Positions 36,226 through 48,839 are shown, counted from the first letter of the stretch. The stretch is DNA of 64,000 nucleotides from Amycolatopsis cihanbeyliensis (GCF_006715045.1 NZ_VFML01000002.1:1054001-1118000); one strand, 5' to 3'. Made by a program: numbers and translations. Notes: generated by a model not told the origin, from the sequence alone.

Positions 36226-37058
36226 CGTGCTCCCACCAGCATTCGAATGTTCCCACCAGTCGTCCGAGCCGCTCAGGCCAACTACGGACTATCGAAGATG
36301 TAGTGGATACCACACGGAAGGCAACGCGCAGAGACAATCTTCACATTAACACATCTCCGCCGTGGTGAATTCTACCCACATCCGACCGGGACGAAATGCG
36401 CTGAGAAACATCGCCGTAAATGCGCGCGAAGGCTCACCCGAGTCGCTGCCTGTTCCCTTCGGCGCAGGTCGGCGCGCCGCCGGTACCCGGCTACGAACTA
36501 GACTGGGTGGTGATGAGCTCGTCCCAGGACCCCGCGCGTGACGACCGTGCCGGGGAGATGGAGGAGCGGCTGGCCATACCGGTCCTGATCGCGGCGCTGG
36601 TGTCGGTGCCTGCCGTCTTCCTCACCACCACCGAGGGTGCCGCGGCGGTCGTGGGCAACGTGCTCAACTGGGCCTCGCTGGTGGTCCTGCTCGGTGAGTC
36701 GCTGGTCCTGCTGTGGTTCAGCGACGACGTCCGGGACTGGATCCGGCGGCACCGGTGGACGCTGGTCGTGACGGCGGCGACGGTACCCGCGGTGATCTTC
36801 GTGGTGGGTCCGGTGCAGGTGATCCGGCTGCTGCTGTCCATCGGGACGCTGCGGGTGCTCCGCGCGGGGCGCATCCTGCGGGCGGGGCGGGTCATCCGGG
36901 ACCGCGCCGGGTTGAGCAGGCCGTTCGGTAAGTGGCTGCTGGGTGGGGTCACCGTGCTCGCGGCCGCGTTCGTGGCCATCGTGCTGGCCGATCCGACCTC
37001 GCGCAGTCGCCGGGTCACCGACTGGGTGCTGGAGCACATCGGTGTGGCGCCGGTGATC

Positions 37059-40472
<3,414 letters not shown>

Positions 40473-40481
40473 CTGCTCTTG

Positions 40482-41525
40482 TTACCAGCCCTCGGGTGGC
40501 TCCACGAAGGCTTTGCCCAGATCGCGGGCCAACGCCAGCGCGCGCCGCATCCAGTCCTGCTCGGCACCGGCGAGGCCGCAGGTCGGGGTCGGGACGGCCC
40601 GCTCGGCCAGGATCGACCGGGCGAAACCGAGCCGGTCGACCAGCCGCAGCGCGGGCTCGGCGACCTGGTGCAGATCCGGGCGCGACCGTGGTTCGGGTGA
40701 CTCACTCGGTACCAGGCCGAGCAGGAACACCGTGCCCGCGTCCCATGCCTCGCCCAGCTCGTCGAGCAACCTGGCCGGGGCGCCGTCGAGCAGTGTCGCG
40801 TCCAGCGCGAGCGCCCCCGCACCGGCCGAGCGCAACAGGGCCACCGGTGGCCGGGGCGCGCAGCAGTGCACCACGACCCGCTGCCCGGTGATCCGCCCGG
40901 CGCCGGAGATGACCGTGCTGAGCAGCTCGCGGGCCTCCGGGGCGGGCACCGAGTCGACGGTGCCGTAACCGGAGACGGTGGACAGCGAACCGGCCAGGAC
41001 CTCCGGCAGGGTCGGCTCGTCGAACTGCACCACCACCTGCGCCCCGGTGCGGGTGGCCAGCTCGTGCACATGGGCCGCGAGCCCCTCCAGCAGGGAGTCG
41101 GCGAAGTCCCGTACGGCGCCACGATCGGTGAGCACCCGGTGCCCCCGCGCCAGCTCGATCCCCGCGGCCAGGGTCCACGGGCCGGCCAGCTGGGTCTTGA
41201 GCACCGCCGGCCGGGCGCCCGCGCGCTGCTGCGCGTCCTGGAGCGCGTCGAAGTCCCAGCGCAGCAGGTCGACCGCGCGCCGGTGCCGGTGCCCTGGCCG
41301 CTGGGTCACCCGGTAGCCGGTCGGCGCGACATCGACGGCGATGTCCACCAGTAGCGCGGCCGTGCGACCGATCAGGTCGGCGCCGACCCCGCGGGCGGGC
41401 AACTCGGGAAGGTACGGGAACTGGGGCAGCTCGCCGAAAACGACGGCGGCGGCTTCGGCGGCGTCGGTACCGGGCATCGAGCCGATACCGGTGGCCGCAC
41501 CGGATGGCCAGGACTGTTCATGCAC
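40482..41525 (-). CDS. Cobalamin-independent methionine synthase (MetE C-terminal) family protein
   Basis: A 347-residue single-domain relative of the MetE catalytic half. It begins with GIGSMPGTDAAEAA and has FDEPTLPEVLAG, a zinc-ligand region VVVHCCAPR, and TPTCGLAG with the last Cys ligand. Stand-alone proteins of this type lack the N-terminal MetE domain; they are thought to be methyltransferases with a different methyl donor or acceptor. True methionine synthesis is not shown. Confidence 0.8.
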   Translation of the reverse strand: MHEQSWPSGAATGIGSMPGTDAAEAAAVVFGELPQFPYLPELPARGVGADLIGRTAALLVDIAVDVAPTGYRVTQRPGHRHRRAVDLLRWDFDALQDAQQRAGARPAVLKTQLAGPWTLAAGIELARGHRVLTDRGAVRDFADSLLEGLAAHVHELATRTGAQVVVQFDEPTLPEVLAGSLSTVSGYGTVDSVPAPEARELLSTVISGAGRITGQRVVVHCCAPRPPVALLRSAGAGALALDATLLDGAPARLLDELGEAWDAGTVFLLGLVPSESPEPRSRPDLHQVAEPALRLVDRLGFARSILAERAVPTPTCGLAGAEQDWMRRALALARDLGKAFVEPPEGW

Positions 41526-41538
41526 GCCCCCCAGTGTC

Positions 41539-42957
41539 TCAAGCCGGAAGGCCGGTCATCACCTGCCTCGCCGGTTGGTGGGCGTGTTCGTGCAGCACGG
41601 CCAGTGCCTCGGTCACGTGTTCGGCATGCGTGCGGTGGGACAGCACGCACAGCCGCAGGTAGTACTCGCCGTCCAGCACGGTGCTGGAAAGGTAGATCCT
41701 GCCCTCGGCGTTGACCGATTCCAGTAACCTGCGGTTCGCCTCCTCGCCACCGGAGGTCAGTGTGAAACACACTGTGGACAGGTCGGGCTGCCACGGGCAA
41801 TGAAAATACCCACCTCTCGACAGTTCCTGATAGGCGTACTCGGCGAGGTCGAGTTTCTCGTCGAGCGCTTCCCGGAAAGCGCCCACGCCATGCAGCCACA
41901 ACGGCAGCCACAGCCGAAAACCCCGGCATTCTCGGGTGAGTTCGGCGCCGTAGTCCGCGTAGTGCGGAACGGGACTCGGATACAGGTCCTGCAGGTAATC
42001 CCCGGTGCCGTGGTGCGCGGCGCGCAGCGGCAACGGGTCACGCACCAGCAGCATGCCGGTGCCGTACGGCGCGAAAAGCGACTTGTGCGGATCGACCACA
42101 AGGGAGTCCGCGGCCTCGATCCCGCGCAGCAGCCCGCGCCCACGCTCGGTCAGCCGGAAGAAGCCGCCGTAGGCACCGTCGACGTGGAACCACAACCCCT
42201 CCCGCTCGGCCAGCGCACCGAGTTCGGCGAGCGGATCGACCGTGCCGGTGCTTGTGGTGCCCGCGTTGGCGACCAGCAGGAACGGCCGCCGCCCGTACCG
42301 GCGATCGTGTGCGATCAGCTCCGCCACAGCGACCGGGTCCATCCGCAACTGGGGTGTGGTCGGCACGGTACGCACCGCCGAGGCGGGGAAGCCGGCTATT
42401 CTCGCCGCCTTGGCCACCGAGTAGTGAGTGTGCTCGGTAACGTAGATCGTGCCGTCGGCGAACCGCTCACCGAGCCGGTCGTGCCGCGCCGCGACCAGCG
42501 CGGCCAGGTGCGCCGTCGACCCGCCGGTGGTGATGATCCCGCCCGCGCCCCTTGGCAGCTCGAACTCGCGGCACAGCCAGCGGATGACGCCCTCCTCCAT
42601 GGCGACCAGCGCCGGGGAGAACCCGGCCAGCCCGGTCGACCGGTTCAACGCTTTGGTCAGCAGGTCCGCGATCGCCGAGGTGTACAGCCCGCCGGTCGGC
42701 ACGTAGCCGAAGTAGTGCGGTCCCGCCGTCTCCAACCCCTCCCGCGCCGCCTCGCGGAAAACGTCGAGCGCCTCGGTGAGGTCGCCGCCGCTCTCGGTGG
42801 GCGGGACACCGACCCTCGAGTAGATGTCGGCCTCCGAGCGAAACATCGAAGCCGGCGCGTGGGAGAAATCGCCGACCGCTTCCATGATGAGTTTCAGCGC
42901 CGACTGACCGATGTCCATCATTTCAGCCGAGTCGGGCTCCAACGAATAACCAGCCAC
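41539..42957 (-). CDS. PLP-dependent group II decarboxylase
   Basis: A 472-residue aminotransferase-fold decarboxylase (aspartate/glutamate/aromatic amino-acid type). The PLP Lys292 lies in VVDPHKSLFAPYGTG; other family blocks are GGIITTGGSTAHLAAL, EHTHYSVAKAARIAG and GLWFHVDGAYGGFF. The substrate cannot be read; possibilities include aspartate, glutamate, tyrosine and DOPA. GTG 42957 has no good ribosome site, and an ATG twelve codons in is an alternative. The 293 bases upstream to 43250 are AT-richer, hold no ORF I trust, and probably contain divergent promoters. Confidence 0.87.
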   Translation of the reverse strand: MAGYSLEPDSAEMMDIGQSALKLIMEAVGDFSHAPASMFRSEADIYSRVGVPPTESGGDLTEALDVFREAAREGLETAGPHYFGYVPTGGLYTSAIADLLTKALNRSTGLAGFSPALVAMEEGVIRWLCREFELPRGAGGIITTGGSTAHLAALVAARHDRLGERFADGTIYVTEHTHYSVAKAARIAGFPASAVRTVPTTPQLRMDPVAVAELIAHDRRYGRRPFLLVANAGTTSTGTVDPLAELGALAEREGLWFHVDGAYGGFFRLTERGRGLLRGIEAADSLVVDPHKSLFAPYGTGMLLVRDPLPLRAAHHGTGDYLQDLYPSPVPHYADYGAELTRECRGFRLWLPLWLHGVGAFREALDEKLDLAEYAYQELSRGGYFHCPWQPDLSTVCFTLTSGGEEANRRLLESVNAEGRIYLSSTVLDGEYYLRLCVLSHRTHAEHVTEALAVLHEHAHQPARQVMTGLPA

Positions 42958-43250
42958 GACGCAAGTTGTACTCCCGTGCCGCTACCCCGATAAACCTTCG
43001 AAGCTGTGACATGCGACGCAGCATAAATATACTGCTTACCTTCGTAAAATGACCGCCAAGAAATCCGCATCCCGAGGTTATGAAATTTTCGCTCAACGGG
43101 CACGAAGCCGGGCAAAACCGTCGCCGGTGTGACACCGGTGTGAAAACCCGATTCCCCGCCCACCCGCTTCTCGCGTCCAGGTAGTGGGATCACGTACCTT
43201 CGACGCACCGGATCACCGCATCACCGCGCAGGGGTAAGGGAGGTGAACGC

Positions 43251-44084
43251 ATGAGAGTGGCGCTCGCGCAAACGGACTGCCGGCTCGGCGACGTGGAGGG
43301 CAACCTGCACGACACCGAGCGGATCATCAAGGAAGCCGCGACCAGGGGCGCGGACCTGGTGGTCTTCCCCGAGCTCAGCCTCACCGGCTACGCGCTCGGG
43401 CAACTGGCCGACGACATCTCGCTGTGGCCGGACGACCCGCGGCTCGCCGACCTCGCCCGGCACGGCCCGGACGTGGTCATCGGGCTGCTCGAGGACGGCA
43501 GGATCAGAAGGCACAACTCGGCGCTCTACCTCTCCCGCGGCGGCATGGTGCACAACCACCGCAAGCTGTACCTGCCGAACTACCTGATCTGGGAGGAACG
43601 CAAGCACGCCAGCCCCGGGCAGCGCATGCGTGCCTTCGACACCCGGCACGGCCGGTTCGCGACGCTGATCTGCAACGACGCCTGGCAACCGATGCTGCCC
43701 TGGCTCGCCGCGCAGGACGGCGCCGAGCTGATGATCGTGCCGGCGAACAGCGCCGCCAAGCTCACCGGTGGTTCCTTCGACCCCGCCGAGTACTGGCACG
43801 ACCTGCTCACCTTCACCGCGCGCATGCAACAGTGCTGGGTGGTGTTCGTGAACCGGGTCGGCGACGAGGCCGGGGTACGGTTCTGGGGCGGCTCCAGGGT
43901 GATCGACCCCTGGGGTTCGGCCGTGGCCACCGCACCGACCTGGGATGCGTCACTCACCATCGTGGAGGTCGACCAGAGCGCGGTACGCAGGCGGCGCAGG
44001 GAGATCCCGCTGCTCGCCGACGCCAGGCTCGGCCTGCTACGCAGGGAGCTGGAACGGTTGATCAACGAGAGCGGGGACGATTGA
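43251..44084 (+). CDS. Nitrilase-family carbon-nitrogen hydrolase
   Basis: A 277-residue amidase/nitrilase. The Glu-Lys-Cys triad is intact: Glu41 (VVFPELSLTGYALG), Lys105 (HNHRKLYLPNY), Cys141 (LICNDAWQPM). The family hydrolyses amides, nitriles or carbamoyl groups; substrate unknown. Its stop overlaps the TTG start of a metallo-hydrolase gene (TTGA), so the two may act in sequence. Confidence 0.9.
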   Translation: MRVALAQTDCRLGDVEGNLHDTERIIKEAATRGADLVVFPELSLTGYALGQLADDISLWPDDPRLADLARHGPDVVIGLLEDGRIRRHNSALYLSRGGMVHNHRKLYLPNYLIWEERKHASPGQRMRAFDTRHGRFATLICNDAWQPMLPWLAAQDGAELMIVPANSAAKLTGGSFDPAEYWHDLLTFTARMQQCWVVFVNRVGDEAGVRFWGGSRVIDPWGSAVATAPTWDASLTIVEVDQSAVRRRRREIPLLADARLGLLRRELERLINESGDD

Positions 44085-45136
44085 ACACCAGCCCGTCGCT
44101 GCCTGCCGAGGACGACGGCACGCGGCACTGGACAGAACCGGGAATCTACACCGTCGCACCGGGCGTATACCGGATACCGTTGCCGATGCCGAACGACGGG
44201 CTGCGCGCGGTGAACGTCTACGCGCTCACCGACGGCGACACGCTCGTCCTGATCGACTCGGGTTGGGCCGTGCCGGAGGCGCGGGAGCGGCTGGGCGAGG
44301 CCCTGCGCGGGATCGGCGCCGGACTCGGCGACGTGAGCCGGTTTCTGATCACCCACGTGCACCGCGACCACTACACCATGGCCATCGCGCTGCGCAGGGA
44401 GTTCGGTGGCAAGGTCGCCCTCGGCAGCCTGGAGGAGCCCTCGCTGACGGCGGCGGCCAACCCGACGCGGCGCTCGATGGACACGCAGGCCCGCCTGCTG
44501 GTGCGCTGCGGCGCCGGCCCGTTGCTCGCGGAGCTGGCCCGCGAGTACGGCGACCTTCCGCGGCAGCACATCGACCTGTGGGAGCGACCGGACGAGTGGT
44601 TGGAACCGGGCCCCCGCACGGTGCTACCTGGCCGCAAACTCGAGGTGGTGCACACTCCCGGTCACACCACCGGGCACGTGGTCTTCGCCGATGAGGACGC
44701 GGGGTTGCTGTTCGCCGGAGACCACGTGCTACCGCACATCACCCCGTCCATCGGTTTCGAGGCGGTCCCCGCGGAGTTGCCGCTGCGCGACTTCCTCGAC
44801 TCGCTACGACTCGTGCGCGCGATGCCGGACCGCAGGCTGCTCCCGGCACACGGCCCGGTGACGGCGAGCGTGCACCGGCGGGTGGACGAGTTGCTGGACC
44901 ATCACGACCGCAGGCTCGTCGTCATCGCCGAGACCGTGGCCTCCGGCGCGAACACCGCCTACGCGGCGGCACACCTGCTGCGCTGGACGCGGCGGGAGCG
45001 GGAACTGCTCGAGCTGGACGTGTTCAACCGCACGCTGGCCGTGCTGGAGACCGCGGCGCACCTCGACCTGCTGGTGCACCAGGGCAGGCTGACCGCGACC
45101 GACCAGGACGGCGTCCGTTGCTACGCGACGAGCTGA
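44081..45136 (+). CDS. MBL-fold metallo-hydrolase
   Basis: A 351-residue metallo-beta-lactamase-fold hydrolase. The metal motif is THVHRDHY (His92, His94, Asp96, His97), followed by VVHTPGHTTGHVVF, LLFAGDHVLP and LLPAHGPVTA, giving a full binuclear site. A C-terminal helical domain follows (RWTRRERELLELDVFNRTLA), as in LACTB2-like hydrolases. It is coupled to the nitrilase gene. Thioester, phosphoester or lactone hydrolysis is possible. Confidence 0.88.
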   Translation: MNTSPSLPAEDDGTRHWTEPGIYTVAPGVYRIPLPMPNDGLRAVNVYALTDGDTLVLIDSGWAVPEARERLGEALRGIGAGLGDVSRFLITHVHRDHYTMAIALRREFGGKVALGSLEEPSLTAAANPTRRSMDTQARLLVRCGAGPLLAELAREYGDLPRQHIDLWERPDEWLEPGPRTVLPGRKLEVVHTPGHTTGHVVFADEDAGLLFAGDHVLPHITPSIGFEAVPAELPLRDFLDSLRLVRAMPDRRLLPAHGPVTASVHRRVDELLDHHDRRLVVIAETVASGANTAYAAAHLLRWTRRERELLELDVFNRTLAVLETAAHLDLLVHQGRLTATDQDGVRCYATS

Positions 45137-45173
45137 GCACGCGGCGTGGGGCGCGGAACGTAGGCTGGGCCGC

Positions 45174-45350
45174 ATGACACCCCTTGTGTCAACCCGCGGC
45201 AGTCAAGGTGACCACAGAGCGCGCCCTCGGCCGGAGGCCCCGCTGTCGGGGCGGCGGGGCGCGTGCCCTGGTGGCCATGCGCCGGGTCGTGCCGGGCGCC
45301 CCGTCGACACGATCGCGGACGCGCGCGAAGTCGCGAAGGAGCGAGCATGA
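45174..45350 (+). CDS. Possible small ORF, 58 aa
   Basis: ATG 45174 lies 7 bases after a TAGGCT box and starts inside an inverted repeat (TGACAC-CCCTT-GTGTCA, 45175-45191). The ORF ends ADAREVAKERA and overlaps the next start by 4 bases (ATGA). The sequence is Arg/Gly/Pro-rich and low in complexity, so it may be a non-coding leader instead. Confidence 0.3.
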   Translation: MTPLVSTRGSQGDHRARPRPEAPLSGRRGACPGGHAPGRAGRPVDTIADAREVAKERA

Positions 45351-45565
45351 CCGAACCGGAGCAGGACCCGCCCGAGGACGACCCGCACGAGCTGCGGATC
45401 CTGTGCAACACCTGTCGCGGCGACGGGTTCATCCCGGACCCGAAGGCGGCCGTCATCGGCGGCACCGCGCTCACCCTGAACCCCGGTCGGCCGTGCCCGG
45501 CGTGCAGCCCGGACGGCAAGGAGCAGGGCCACGGCCGCACGATCGGCTTCTACCCACCCGCCTGA
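45347..45565 (+). CDS. Small CxxC protein, 72 aa
   Basis: ATG 45347 follows AAGGAG. Two cysteine pairs (LCNTCRGDGF and RPCPACSPDGKE) about 35 residues apart could bind one zinc, as in DnaJ-like or rubredoxin-like knuckles. The N-terminus is acidic. No signal peptide. It lies upstream of the XRE regulator. Function unknown. Confidence 0.7.
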   Translation: MTEPEQDPPEDDPHELRILCNTCRGDGFIPDPKAAVIGGTALTLNPGRPCPACSPDGKEQGHGRTIGFYPPA

Positions 45566-45648
45566 CGCCGAGCTGATTGCCCCTGAGACGTGTTCACCCT
45601 GTCGGGTAGTGCCTATCCTGGCGGTACCTCTTCGCGAAGGGAACGACG

Positions 45649-46860
45649 GTGGACGATCTTCCCGTGGGCGCGCGTATCAAGGCGCAGCGCGAACGTGCCG
45701 GCATGTCACGCCCGGTGCTGGCCGGCTTCGTGGGCCGGTCCGCCGAATGGGTCAAGGCCGTCGAAACAGGCCGGCTCCAGGTTCCGCGGCTCTCGATGCT
45801 GCTCCGGCTCGCCGAGGCCCTGGGGCTCGACGATCTCGCCACCCTCACCGGCGACGGGTACGCCGTACCTGTCCAGCTGTTCGCGGGCGAGCGACACGAG
45901 GCGCTGTCAGCGGTGCAGGCGGCACTCACCGACTACCGAGTCACGCCGGATGCGACTCCCCAACCGATCGAGCGTCTCGCGGTGCGGCTACGCCAAGCAT
46001 GGCACGTGCGCCACAGCTCACCCGATCACCGAACCCGGCTCGGAGCGCTGCTCCCCGACCTTATCCGGGACGCCCAGACCGCCGCTCGCGGCCTCGGTGG
46101 TGACCAGCGCCGCCAAGCTCGCCGGGTGCTTGCCGGGGTCTACCAGCTTGCGGACTTCTACGTGGCCTACCAGCCCGCGCCCGAACTCGTCTGGATGGTT
46201 GCCGACCGTGCCCTGACCGAAGCGCACGAGGCCGACGACCCGTATCTGATCGCCGGTGGTGTGTGGGCCATGGTCCAAGCGCTGCGCGACTCCGGCCGGT
46301 GGGAGGAAGCCATCACGCTGGCCCGTGATGCGGTCTCTCAGCTGGAGCCACACCTTGACGGCGCCCCAGCGGACTGGCGTGGTCTCACCGGCGCGCTGGA
46401 GGCCGAGATCGCCTACGTATACGCACGGCGCGGGCGACATGGCCCGGCATGGGAGCACTGGGAGCGCGCCGACCGGGTCGCTCGCCGACTTGGCCCGGGC
46501 TATCGCCACACTCAGAGCTCCTTCTCCACGGCGGTGATGGGCGCGCATGCCGTTACCCTCGGAGTCGAGTTGCGGCGCGCTGGCGAAGCTCTCCGCTCCG
46601 CGGACTCATTCGATCCGGCCGAGATCGTGTCGGTACCGCGCCGCGCCCGCCACCTCATCGAGGTTGCGCGCGGCCATTACCAGCGCGATGAGCGGCCAGC
46701 GGTGTGGGCATTGCTCAACTCCTCCGAGCGCACTGCTCCGGAGACGATCAGGTTCAACGGCTTCGCTCGTGAGATGCTGCTGGACCTGTCCCGTCGGCCA
46801 CCGGCCGGGCTGCGCGAGGACGTTCGTAGCCTCTGCCAACGAGTCGGCGTCGCCGCATAA
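45649..46860 (+). CDS. XRE-family helix-turn-helix regulator with helical repeat domain, second copy
   Basis: A 403-residue regulator. Residues 8-62 form the XRE helix-turn-helix (IKAQRERAGMSRPVLAGFVG, KAVETGRLQVPRLSMLLRLA). The long C-terminal part has TPR-like repeats (YLIAGGVWAMVQALRDSGRW, AYVYARRGRHGPAWEHWERA). GTG 45649. It is related in design to the regulator at 16869-17990 and, like it, sits near a PIMT-like methyltransferase. It precedes a short string of overlapping small ORFs. Confidence 0.85.
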   Translation: MDDLPVGARIKAQRERAGMSRPVLAGFVGRSAEWVKAVETGRLQVPRLSMLLRLAEALGLDDLATLTGDGYAVPVQLFAGERHEALSAVQAALTDYRVTPDATPQPIERLAVRLRQAWHVRHSSPDHRTRLGALLPDLIRDAQTAARGLGGDQRRQARRVLAGVYQLADFYVAYQPAPELVWMVADRALTEAHEADDPYLIAGGVWAMVQALRDSGRWEEAITLARDAVSQLEPHLDGAPADWRGLTGALEAEIAYVYARRGRHGPAWEHWERADRVARRLGPGYRHTQSSFSTAVMGAHAVTLGVELRRAGEALRSADSFDPAEIVSVPRRARHLIEVARGHYQRDERPAVWALLNSSERTAPETIRFNGFAREMLLDLSRRPPAGLREDVRSLCQRVGVAA

Positions 46861-46873
46861 TCCGACCGGGTAG

Positions 46874-46890
46874 GGGTACGAACCGTACCC
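46874..46890. promoter_or_regulatory. Perfect inverted repeat upstream of small ORFs, possible operator
   Basis: GGGTACG-AAC-CGTACCC has perfect 7-bp arms and lies 14 bases after the XRE stop and 34 bases before the first small ORF. It is a good candidate binding site for the neighbouring XRE protein. Confidence 0.5.
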
Positions 46891-46923
46891 GTTGCCCGCT
46901 ATGTCGCTTCTAACGTCGTTCCT

Positions 46924-47010
46924 GTGACGTACAACGGCGACCTTTCCGGCTACGGGCTTACACCGGTGACCTGTTGGGGCTGCTCACAGGTTACGGAGTC
47001 CCCGTGGTGA
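46924..47010 (+). CDS. Tiny ORF with CWGC motif, 28 aa
   Basis: GTG 46924 to TGA 47010. The peptide begins MTYNGDLSGYG and contains TCWGCSQ. Its stop overlaps the next start (GTGA). It shares a C-W-x-C motif with the following protein. No clear ribosome site; the ORF is supported mainly by the overlap. Confidence 0.4.
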   Translation: MTYNGDLSGYGLTPVTCWGCSQVTESPW

Positions 47011-47234
47011 GGCGCCGGCACCGGCCGCCGCAGCAGTTCGCGTCGCTGCGGGCGAGCACGACCGAGATCGCCCTGTGGCCCCAACGGACGCGGGAAGCAC
47101 GGACCTGCTGGCACTGCAAGGCGATCTACCCGACGGCCGAGCACGCCACGTCGTGCGAGCAGTACCACGAAGCGCAGGATGACGCGGCCCGCGAAGCCAG
47201 GCGCGGGAGCCGAGCGAACGGAGCCCGGCAGTGA
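47007..47234 (+). CDS. Small putative zinc-binding protein, 75 aa
   Basis: A basic protein (MRRRHRPPQQF) with TCWHCKAIYPTAEHATSCEQ, a Cys-x2-Cys...His-x3-Cys pattern that could bind zinc. The start overlaps the previous tiny ORF and the stop overlaps the next one, each by 4 bases. No known family. Confidence 0.5.
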   Translation: MRRRHRPPQQFASLRASTTEIALWPQRTREARTCWHCKAIYPTAEHATSCEQYHEAQDDAAREARRGSRANGARQ

Positions 47235-47338
47235 TCCCGCGTCGGGACCGACCGCTACTGGTACTCGTCCTGCTCGCACTCGCCGTCTCACTCGTGCAGT
47301 CGATCGGCCTCACGGCCGGATGGTGGTGCGGCTGCTGA
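47231..47338 (+). CDS. Small single-span membrane peptide, 35 aa
   Basis: GTG 47231 overlaps the previous stop (GTGA). The peptide has a basic start (MIPRRDRP), one hydrophobic span (LLVLVLLALAVSLVQSIGL) and ends AGWWCGC. Third in a chain of coupled small ORFs downstream of the XRE gene. Function unknown. Confidence 0.45.
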   Translation: MIPRRDRPLLVLVLLALAVSLVQSIGLTAGWWCGC

Positions 47339-47480
47339 ATGTTACCGGTCGCCGCCACAGGTCACTCACGCTGATCGGATCCGGCTCGATTACACTCGTC
47401 CGAAGTAGAGCGAGAACGGCATTCCGGCACGAGTCGTCGCAGTTCAAGAATTCTGCTCCGCGCGCACGCGGGGATTTAGG

Positions 47481-48620
47481 TCACGCGACGATGTTGCCGG
47501 GTTCGTCCAGCCACACCGCCTGCCGGTCCCGCTCCACGGTGACCCCGTACCGGGTGCGCTCCGGCCGGCCTTGCCCCACCCACCAGGCATGCGCGGCCAC
47601 GGCTTCGTCCCACAGCCGCCGCGGGCCAAGCTGCCGCAGCGGCCACGGCCCCGTGCCGGCGTCGTCGGGCACGTGGACACTGGCGACCGACCCGGTGGGC
47701 ACGTGGTACAGCAGCACCTCGGTGGGGTCGTCGTAGAACACACCGCGGCGCACACCGGGCAGCCGCAGCCCTACGGTGAACGCGCCGTGCCCGATGCCGA
47801 TCTCCAGCGGCGGCACCGTGGTGTGCTCGGTGGGCGCGGCGCTGGCGTCGAGGCGGTCGCCGAACCGGGTGGCTTCCCCGCGCGGGGCGCGCTGCTCGCG
47901 CAACTGCATGAACGCGGCATCGCCGATGATCGGGCCGCTGGCGGCGCCGTCGCCGTGCACCGTGAGCCGGACCAGGCCACCGTTGCGGTACGTGGTGCCC
48001 CACGGGGTCAACACCAGCCCGTCCGGCACGGTCTGCTCAACCCAGGCGTACGGCAACTGGCCGGCGAGCACGCCAGCGGTGCACACCACCCGGTCGAACG
48101 GGGCACCCGCCAGCGCCCCGGCCGCCCCGTCGTCGCAGGCCACCATGACCTTGTAGCCGGCATCGGCGAGGTTGCGGCGAGCCTGCTCGGCGAGACCGTG
48201 GTCGACCTCGATGCTGATCACGTTCTCGCCGCCGACCCGCTCGGCCAGCAGCGCCGTGTTATAGCCGGTTCCGGTGCCGATCTCCAGCACCCGGTCTCCC
48301 TCAGATACGTCGAGGGCGTCGAGCATGGCCAGCACGATGCTGGGTTGCGAAGCCGAACTCGTTGCGTTCAAGCTCGTGGCAGGCCACTCGGTGGCACCGT
48401 CGTCGTACTGGGTGACCACCGGCTCGTCCCGGTACACCGCCGCCCGCCACCGGGCCGGATCCGCGTCGGCATCGATCGGGCTGGCCCGGCCGTGCTCATC
48501 GTCGGCCCACACCCGTGCCGGAATGAACGCGGCACGGTCGACGGCCTCGAACTCGCGTGCCCATCCGGCAGGATCCATGCCCGCGGCGATCAGTTCCTCG
48601 ATCAGGTCGGCACTGGTCAC
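47481..48620 (-). CDS. PIMT-like O-methyltransferase of RiPP type, intact
   Basis: A 379-residue methyltransferase. The first 220 residues resemble protein-L-isoaspartate methyltransferase, with the SAM motif VLEIGTGTGYNTALLAE and GQLPYAWVEQTVPDGLVL. A further 150-residue C-terminal domain, ending LGPRRLWDEAVAAHAWWVGQ, is not found in the repair enzyme but is typical of RiPP-associated relatives. GTG 48620 overlaps the stop of a 39-residue peptide gene (GTGA). By analogy with imiditides and related RiPPs it would methylate an Asp side chain to drive aspartimide formation. It is the intact counterpart of the pseudogene at 15119-16280. Confidence 0.83.
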   Translation of the reverse strand: MTSADLIEELIAAGMDPAGWAREFEAVDRAAFIPARVWADDEHGRASPIDADADPARWRAAVYRDEPVVTQYDDGATEWPATSLNATSSASQPSIVLAMLDALDVSEGDRVLEIGTGTGYNTALLAERVGGENVISIEVDHGLAEQARRNLADAGYKVMVACDDGAAGALAGAPFDRVVCTAGVLAGQLPYAWVEQTVPDGLVLTPWGTTYRNGGLVRLTVHGDGAASGPIIGDAAFMQLREQRAPRGEATRFGDRLDASAAPTEHTTVPPLEIGIGHGAFTVGLRLPGVRRGVFYDDPTEVLLYHVPTGSVASVHVPDDAGTGPWPLRQLGPRRLWDEAVAAHAWWVGQGRPERTRYGVTVERDRQAVWLDEPGNIVA

Positions 48621-48736
48621 TTCGTGTGATGCCCGTCCGGCTTATCTGGATCCGGCGGTTCCTGACTTCCGCTCCCCTGTGGCTTGTGGTCGCCTTCGTT
48701 CCGATCTTCCTCGACGCGCTGTTCACGCTTGCCCAT
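48617..48736 (-). CDS. Tiny charged peptide, candidate precursor for the methyltransferase (39 aa)
   Basis: A 39-residue ORF from ATG 48736 that overlaps the methyltransferase start by 4 bases. It begins MGKREQRVEEDRNEGDHK, has a Gly/Ser linker, and ends EPPDPDKPDGHHTK. The Asp-Gly pair is the classic aspartimide-prone site, and DPDK is shared with the peptide at 16277-16366. No ribosome site as strong as at the other locus is visible. Two GGTTACCT repeats (48763 and 48807) lie upstream. Substrate status is inference from position, composition and the parallel locus. Confidence 0.68.
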   Translation of the reverse strand: MGKREQRVEEDRNEGDHKPQGSGSQEPPDPDKPDGHHTK

Positions 48737-48839
48737 GCGCTCATCGTGGCGGATCAACTGCCGGTTACCTAGCTCCGATCGGGTTGGACCGGCCGCACGG
48801 AAGGATGGTTACCTGTACGAGCAGCAACGAAATCGTTTC

